The translations under genes were made by a program, and so were the position numbers. Under the pieces are notes generated by a model. It searched no databases and had not been told where the DNA came from. It was given only the letters and a program-made list of their open reading frames with translations. Positions 58,446-64,000 of a stretch of 64,000 nucleotides of DNA are shown in pieces (within the stretch, counting starts at the first letter, position 1; every line of letters begins with the position of its first letter). Location of the stretch: the NCBI GenBank assembly GCA_015061725.1, contig SUVX01000004.1:47582-111581 (forward strand). Direction: 5' to 3'. Origin of the DNA: Lentisphaerota bacterium (lineage in GTDB: Bacteria > Verrucomicrobiota > Lentisphaeria > Victivallales > Victivallaceae).

Positions 58446-58480
58446 TCCTATTTATTCCTATCTATTCCTATTCACTCCTA
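58446..58480 (-). promoter_or_regulatory. Candidate MraZ operator: four TAGGA boxes with 10-bp periodicity
   Basis: TCCTA on + strand at 58446, 58456, 58466 and 58476, directly upstream of mraZ. Confidence 0.75.
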
Positions 58481-58762
58481 ACTATACCACATCTTCCCTT
58501 TTTTTCAAATCAAAAACTGTAAAAAAGTAAAAAAAATCCGAATATTTTCTGTGGATTTTAAAAACTTGGCGGCTGGCATGCCGAAAGATGGTGTTTTGCG
58601 GTGCTGTTTTAATGTTTTTGTTATAAGTTGAAAAAGTTGTTGAAATCGTTTTTTTCTCTTCTTTTTACGGTTGCAATCAGAAAGATGTTGAACTATATTA
58701 ATTTTCAATGCCATAAAAAATTTATTGAATGACAGAACATATAGAAACTTTAAGGTGTTATC

Positions 58763-60061
58763 ATGAAAATTGCATGGTTCAAAAGAGTTATTTCCCCCGA
58801 AATCGGCTGCTACCTCTCCGGTTACAGTGCCAATGACATTTCTGTTGCCAAAACCGATGATCTTTATATGACCGGATTCTGTGCCGATGACGGTGAAAGA
58901 AAGATCCTCATCATCTCCTTTGATGTCAATGGAATGGATGAATGGTATACCAAACGTATCCGCAAAAACTGTGCTGAAATTCTCGGAACTGATCCCAGTG
59001 CAATTCTCTTTACCTGTACCCACAACCACTCAGGTCCGGAATCCCGTTCCATGCGCAAGGCTCCCGATCACCTCAACACCGGATTTCTGCAAATGGTTGA
59101 AGATGCCATTATGGAAGAGGTGAAAAAGCTTTCAAACTTCCGTGAATGCAATGTTTATTTCTACTCTTCAAAATGCGATGAGAACCGCAATCGCCGCTAT
59201 ACGACAGCGTGTAACAACGCCACCTTCACGGCACACCGCAGAGAGGTCGTTCCGATTGCAACGGAGTATGCCGACAAGGAACTCGGAGAACTCTGCTTTA
59301 TTGATACTGAAACACACCTGCCCATTTACGTTATCGGCAACTATGCGGCGCATCCGCTTGCCGGACATGCGCCCGGATTCGGCGGTAAAAAGATTTCTGC
59401 GGATTATCCCGGCGCTTTCCGTGAATATGTGACGGCTGAAACAGGTGCTGAATGTATGTTCATTTCCGGCGCTGCAGGCGATTTGGTTCCCAAAGAGGAC
59501 GAAATCGGCGGCGGTGCTGCCCGTCAGATGGGTATCAACCTTGCCAAAGCTGCGATCGGCGGTATGATCGATGCCCCCCGCAATCCTGGACGTTTCGGAA
59601 TGCCCGATGCCAAAGTCGGTTCTCTGAGCAAAATTGTCAAAACAACTTTCCGCAAACACAAGTTCTGCACGCTTCCGCAGTTTTATGATGACAAGCCGGT
59701 GCTGGATATGGAAATTCAGATGGTTTCCATCGGTGATGTTTGCTTCGTCGGCGTTCCCGGAGAACTCTGCTGCGAACTCGGACAGGAAATTAAATGGCAC
59801 AGTCCTTTCCGCAAAGCCTTTATTGCTTATCAGGCAACCGGACACCTGGGATACATCGGCAGTGTCAATATGATGATTGCCGGCGGATACGAGGGCAACT
59901 CTCAGCAGTTTGATTCCCGTTGCGGATTGAATATCGTCAACGCCGCTGTTGACGGTATGTTTGAGCTGCGCGAAAGCCTCTTCCCCCTGCCGGAAGGCGT
60001 TGAAGACAGTTATCCCAATTACCTCAAAGGACCTTTGGTCAATATTCCCGCCAACAGATAA
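58763..60061 (+). CDS. Neutral/alkaline ceramidase N-terminal-like protein (paralog 1)
   Basis: PEIGCYLSGYS...DDLYMTGFCADDGERKILIISFDVNG...CTHNHSGPES...NYAAHPLAGHA...FISGAAGDLVP. Confidence 0.7.
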   Translation: MKIAWFKRVISPEIGCYLSGYSANDISVAKTDDLYMTGFCADDGERKILIISFDVNGMDEWYTKRIRKNCAEILGTDPSAILFTCTHNHSGPESRSMRKAPDHLNTGFLQMVEDAIMEEVKKLSNFRECNVYFYSSKCDENRNRRYTTACNNATFTAHRREVVPIATEYADKELGELCFIDTETHLPIYVIGNYAAHPLAGHAPGFGGKKISADYPGAFREYVTAETGAECMFISGAAGDLVPKEDEIGGGAARQMGINLAKAAIGGMIDAPRNPGRFGMPDAKVGSLSKIVKTTFRKHKFCTLPQFYDDKPVLDMEIQMVSIGDVCFVGVPGELCCELGQEIKWHSPFRKAFIAYQATGHLGYIGSVNMMIAGGYEGNSQQFDSRCGLNIVNAAVDGMFELRESLFPLPEGVEDSYPNYLKGPLVNIPANR

Positions 60062-60078
60062 AAGAGGAAAAATGCAAA

Positions 60079-61371
60079 ATGAAAATCGCCTGGTTCAAAA
60101 AGGTTATTTCTCCCGAAATCGGCGCGTATCTTGCCGGATACGGTTTAAATGACAAATCTGTTGCTAAACGCGATGACCTCTATATGACAGGACTCTGTGC
60201 TGATGACGGCGAAAGAAAAGTCCTTATCATCAGCTTTGACTTGTTGGGGCTGGATGAGTGGTACACCCGGAGAATCCGTGAAAAATGTGCGGAGATCCTC
60301 GGGATTTCTTCTGAAGCAGTCATGTTCAGCTGCACCCACACCCATACGGGACCTGAGTGCCGTATCATCAAGAGCAAACCTGAACAGTTGCACACAAAAT
60401 ATCTGGAAAATCTGGAAAAGTGGATCATTGAAGAAGTGACCAATCTTTCCAACTATCGCGAATGCAGTGTGTATTTCTACTCTTCCAAATGCGATGAGAA
60501 CCGCAACCGCCGTTACGTCACCGCCTGTAACCGTGCGACTTTCACAGCGCACCGCAGAGAGGTCGTTCCGATTGCAACGGAATACGCAGATAAAGAGTTT
60601 GGCGAACTTTGCTTTATTGACAATGAAACCCACCTGCCCATTTACGTTATCGGCAACTATGCGGCGCACCCGCTTGCCGGACATGCGCCCGGACTGGGCG
60701 GCAGAACGATTTCCGCTGATTATCCCGGTGCTTTCCGTGAATATGTGACTGCTGAAACCGGAGCTGAATGTATGTTTATTTCCGGTGCGGCGGGCGATTT
60801 GGTTCCGCGAGAGGATGAAATCGGCGGCGGAGCCGCCCGCCAGATGGGCTTCAACCTTGCCAAAGCCGCCATCGGCGGTTTGATTGATGCTCCCCGTAAT
60901 CCCGGACGTTTCGGAATGCCTGATGCCAAAGTCGGAGCCAAGAGCAAATTTGTTTCCGTTCCCGTCCGCAAGAGCAAAAAGAACCGTTTCCCGGAATATT
61001 ATGAAGGGAAGGATGTGATCGACCTTGAAATGCAGGTTGTTGCCATCGGGGATGTCTGCTTTGTCGGCGTTCCCGGAGAACTCTGCTGCGAACTCGGACA
61101 GGAAATCAAATGGCACAGTCCTTTCCGCAAGGCATTCATTGCCTATAACTCAACCGGATATCTGGATTATATCGGACACGCCAATATGCTGGTTGCCGGC
61201 GGATATGAGGGGAACTGTCAGCTTTTTACCGCCCGTTGCGGACTCTTGCTGCTCACCGGTGCTGCTGATGCTATGTTTGAGCTGCGTGACGAACTCTATC
61301 CTCCGGAAGAGGGAGAGATTTATCCTGATTGCGTTTCCAGCACATTAGTCAATATTCCTCCTAACAGGTGA
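60079..61371 (+). CDS. Neutral/alkaline ceramidase N-terminal-like protein (paralog 2)
   Basis: Near collinear with 58763-60061, sharing CDENRNRRY.TACN.ATFTAHRREVVPIATEYADKE.GELCFID and ISGAAGDLVP. Confidence 0.7.
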   Translation: MKIAWFKKVISPEIGAYLAGYGLNDKSVAKRDDLYMTGLCADDGERKVLIISFDLLGLDEWYTRRIREKCAEILGISSEAVMFSCTHTHTGPECRIIKSKPEQLHTKYLENLEKWIIEEVTNLSNYRECSVYFYSSKCDENRNRRYVTACNRATFTAHRREVVPIATEYADKEFGELCFIDNETHLPIYVIGNYAAHPLAGHAPGLGGRTISADYPGAFREYVTAETGAECMFISGAAGDLVPREDEIGGGAARQMGFNLAKAAIGGLIDAPRNPGRFGMPDAKVGAKSKFVSVPVRKSKKNRFPEYYEGKDVIDLEMQVVAIGDVCFVGVPGELCCELGQEIKWHSPFRKAFIAYNSTGYLDYIGHANMLVAGGYEGNCQLFTARCGLLLLTGAADAMFELRDELYPPEEGEIYPDCVSSTLVNIPPNR

Positions 61372-61376
61372 GATTG

Positions 61377-62186
61377 ATGGGATACGTCAGCAAACCGTGG
61401 GATGTTGCTTTTGAACCGCACAAGGTTTTCGGCAACACTTATTTCACCGGAACCATTCCCGCCTCTACACATCTGATAGATACAGGGGCCGGACTGATTG
61501 TCATAGATACAGGTTATCAGGAAACACTTTATCTGATGCTGGAGTCCACCCGGCGTTTGGGATATGATATCCGCGATATCAAGTACATTGTTCACTCTCA
61601 CGGACATATCGACCATGCCGCAGGAACCAGGGCACTGGTTGAGTTGACCGGAGCCGAAACTTTTATCGGCGCCGGAGATGTTGATATGGTTATGGGAAAA
61701 AATGAACTCTCATGGGCGCCGGAATTCAAAATGCAGTTTCCCGGAACATTCACACCCGATCATATTCTTCATGACGGCGATAAAATCACCTTGGGAGATG
61801 TTACAATCGAGTGTGTTGCAACGCCCGGTCACACAATGGGAACGATGTCGCTTTTCTGGAACATCGGAACTCTTGGCGGTAAAACGCTCCGTGCCGGTAT
61901 GATGGGCGGAGCCGGACTTAACACGATGACTTCAACATACATCCGCAAATACGGACTTGAAAAAGAGGATTGGCGCGGTGCATTTGCCAACAGCCTGAAA
62001 CGCTGCCGCGGCGAGCAGGTGGATGTTCTTATCGGCAATCACGTTGATCAGAACGAAATGGTCAAAAAGTATCCGCTCCTCAAAGCGGGACAGAGGGATG
62101 TTTTCGTAGACAGTTCTGCCTGGGGAACTTTTCTTGATTTGACAGAACAACGTCTGGCAAAACTTCTTGCGGATGATCCATTGTAA
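61377..62186 (+). CDS. MBL-fold metallo-hydrolase
   Basis: YIVHSHGHIDHAAGTRAL (HxHxDH), ECVATPGHTMGTMSLFW. Confidence 0.92.
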   Translation: MGYVSKPWDVAFEPHKVFGNTYFTGTIPASTHLIDTGAGLIVIDTGYQETLYLMLESTRRLGYDIRDIKYIVHSHGHIDHAAGTRALVELTGAETFIGAGDVDMVMGKNELSWAPEFKMQFPGTFTPDHILHDGDKITLGDVTIECVATPGHTMGTMSLFWNIGTLGGKTLRAGMMGGAGLNTMTSTYIRKYGLEKEDWRGAFANSLKRCRGEQVDVLIGNHVDQNEMVKKYPLLKAGQRDVFVDSSAWGTFLDLTEQRLAKLLADDPL

Positions 62187-62210
62187 TTGGTCCGCAGAAT
62201 TAGAAAGAAG

Positions 62211-62253
62211 GTGCTGCTGCAAAGCTCAATACTTGCAGCAGCACTCATTTTTT
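62211..62253 (+). terminator. Rho-independent terminator after MBL gene
   Basis: gtgctgctgcaa-agctcaatac-ttgcagcagcac followed by tcatttttt. Confidence 0.85.
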
Positions 62254-62305
62254 CGGGGGAATAAAAAACTCCGTCAGTATCAGTCTGTTCAAGCCCGTGT
62301 GGTCT

Positions 62306-62488
62306 GTGTCGCGGCGGTTGTGCGGCAAAAGCCGGATGAAGCATCCCGTTGGCATCATCCTTGCAAATTTGTTGCAAATAAAAGAAAATCGCAAATTGAA
62401 ATTCACCTTGCCGATGGTATATTATGTTGACGGTGTCTGATTTGTAATATCAACCGAACGGAATGTGCAAGGATTTAATGATATATTC
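62306..62488. repeat. Direct repeat copy A (~183 bp)
   Basis: gcatcccgttggcatcatccttgcaaatttgttgcaaataaaagaaaatcgcaaattgaaattcaccttgccgatg shared with copy B. Confidence 0.9.
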
Positions 62489-62544
62489 ATGTTTCCCTGA
62501 AAGAGTTAAATCTAATAAACCGATTGAGTGATTACACGGAGACA

Positions 62545-63015
62545 ATGCTGATGTTAAAAAATATAACAAGCGATTTTAAAAAATACAGGCGATGTTTACA
62601 CTCTGTTTGGAATGATTTCACTCATCGCTTTGATGTCGATCAGAACTGGGATATGTGTGACCTTTTTGCAGATATAGGTTGCAGTATATTTGACATATAC
62701 ATTGCTGAAAAATTCAATATTCCGCAGGGGCTGAAAGCAAAACAGTATCAGCATCGTATGTGCCCTGTAAAAGAGATTCTCGTCAAACCGCAAAAAGGAG
62801 TATCCGGTTACTGTTCTGACAATATCAATTATTGGGACGAATACGATTATATATCAAGCGATGAGTATTTCTATTGGGTCGATTTTTACGATTTTAATAT
62901 TTCCGATGCAAATAGGTCTTTCAAGTATGTGTTGGTACAAAACACAAAAGGACAGCACTTTATTTTTGAGGTCTCAAAAGTTAGTGTTTTCGTCAATCAG
63001 GAAAGTCCTATGTAG
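62545..63015 (+). CDS. Hypothetical acidic/aromatic protein (start uncertain)
   Basis: Open frame MLMLKNITSDFKKYRRCLHSVWNDFTHRFDVDQNWD...; follows repeat copy A. Confidence 0.5.
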   Translation: MLMLKNITSDFKKYRRCLHSVWNDFTHRFDVDQNWDMCDLFADIGCSIFDIYIAEKFNIPQGLKAKQYQHRMCPVKEILVKPQKGVSGYCSDNINYWDEYDYISSDEYFYWVDFYDFNISDANRSFKYVLVQNTKGQHFIFEVSKVSVFVNQESPM

Positions 63016-63164
63016 TTCCATAAATAAGAACGATGACCGTCTTTTGTTGCATTTGGAGCGGCATCTTACGAAGTGTGGACTTTTATAATATTTTATATTT
63101 CACAAGGAGGCTTAACACATGACGTATGGGAATTGTGAGAAGAAATATCGAGTGGTGAGGGCAT

Positions 63165-63340
63165 TTACGACAAACACGAGGTGACCACCTCGGCACTGCT
63201 GCTGCGGTCGATCAGGCTGCTATCGCTGACTTCCTTCCAAATTTTGCCGTCCGGTGCGGTCATCTGCCAATTGTCGTAGGCGCAGCCGATGTACTGCACC
63301 GTGCCACCGTCCACGCTGTGAATCGCCTTTGCCTCCTTTT
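63165..63340 (-). pseudogene. Degraded fragment resembling the N-terminal part of an amidoligase-family protein
   Basis: Antisense translation AKAIHSVDGGTVQYIGCAYDNWQMTAPDGKIWKEVSDSSLIDRSSSAEVVTSCLS, reminiscent of amidoligase 'W..TAPDGR.WK.VSDSS....AEVV'; both ends lost. Confidence 0.45.
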
Positions 63341-63355
63341 TGCGTTTTAATGGGC

Positions 63356-63538
63356 GTGTCGCGGCGGTTGGCGGCAAAGGTCGGATGAAGCATCCCGTTG
63401 GCATCATCCTTGCAAATTTGTTGCAAATAAAAGAAAATCGCAAATTGAAATTCACCTTGCCGATGCTATATTATGTTGACGGCGTCTGATTTGCAATATC
63501 AACCGATTGGAAAGTGCAGATATGTAATGATATATTCC
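63356..63538. repeat. Direct repeat copy B (~183 bp)
   Basis: Same sequence as copy A with few substitutions/indels. Confidence 0.9.
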
Positions 63539-63859
63539 GGGATAATCTATTTAACACGAACACTTGCCGCGCGTTTTGCAGGGAAAGCTCCTGTGCAAAA
63601 ACGTCATCAGCTCGCTGCCGGGATGGTTTTGTGTGGAGCGTTGTGTTTTCAACTGCTGATTTTTGGAATATTGTACAATATTTTTCCGCAACTGGAAAAT
63701 ATTTTTGATGTCTGGTACGGCGGAGTCTGTTTCTTTGCCGGAATGAGTGTATTGATGGCTGGATGGGCAGGATTTTGCATATTGCTTAAAAAATGGTATG
63801 TTGCAATGACTCTTTCCATTGGAATAATTATAAGCTGGATCATCCAAATTGCAAATTGA
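63527..63859 (+). CDS. Small multi-TM hypothetical protein
   Basis: LAAGMVLCGALCFQLLIFGILYNIF...YGGVCFFAGMSVLMAGWAGFCILL...VAMTLSIGIIISWIIQIAN; alternative start 63473 lies inside repeat copy B. Confidence 0.5.
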   Translation: MIYSGIIYLTRTLAARFAGKAPVQKRHQLAAGMVLCGALCFQLLIFGILYNIFPQLENIFDVWYGGVCFFAGMSVLMAGWAGFCILLKKWYVAMTLSIGIIISWIIQIAN

Positions 63860-63897
63860 AAAAATCAGGTGGAATTTTGACAGGAGAACTGAAAGAG

Positions 63898-64000
63898 ATG
63901 AAAAATTCAAGACTGCGTGAAAAAATCTTTCATTTTCTTCCATTCTGGATTTTCGGTATTGCTTTTTTGGTGAAAATCGTTCTTCTGTTGGCAGAGTTTT
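63898..64000 (+). CDS. Hypothetical membrane protein, 3'-truncated by window edge
   Basis: MKNSRLREKIFHFLPFWIFGIAFLVKIVLLLAEF..., open to end. Confidence 0.4.
   Translation, partial: MKNSRLREKIFHFLPFWIFGIAFLVKIVLLLAEF

Noticed and set aside
60145-61116. 323-aa minus-strand ORF (and 59168-59845 counterpart)
   Set aside because: Mirror antisense frames of the two ceramidase-like paralogs; similarity between them follows from the duplicated sense genes.

Overview
The window is a bacterial chromosomal segment. Many FTLIELLV-type pseudopilins, glycoside-hydrolase-like enzymes and a full pseudopilin type II secretion cluster suggest Lentisphaerota/Victivallales-like ancestry (inference only). From left to right it contains: a truncated alpha/beta hydrolase; a pseudopilin plus two large glycosidase-like genes; ftsB-like, rho and coaE; a PP2C phosphatase; an OppF-type ATPase; a SLOG/DUF2493 gene behind a structured leader; a second pseudopilin/glycosidase pair; MFS; gcvH; tRNA-Thr(TGT); a Na+/solute symporter; HAD and APH-like genes; a sialidase; an ftsA-ftsZ-SBP operon; ROK; ExbB/ExbD/TonB-like genes; a WYL-regulated type I restriction-modification island with embedded accessory genes (41-aa ORF, DUF4145, DUF3800, four-helix-bundle suffix protein); gspK-J-I-H-G-F-E-D plus C/M/L-like genes; a short dcw cluster (ftsI, ftsL-like, rsmH, mraZ); two tandem ceramidase-like paralogs plus an MBL-fold gene; and a degraded terminal region with a ~183-bp direct repeat. 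The strongest unusual signals are: (1) a 201-nt in-frame insertion-like element in a pseudopilin gene, bounded by two FTLIELLV-coding tracts that differ synonymously in 7 of 8 codons and carrying a 25-bp hairpin; (2) nested inverted/tandem repeats beside the four-helix-bundle gene in the RM operon; (3) an alternative-folding leader upstream of the SLOG gene; (4) four 10-bp-phased TAGGA boxes upstream of mraZ. No alignments or database searches were run; family calls come from reading the protein sequences.
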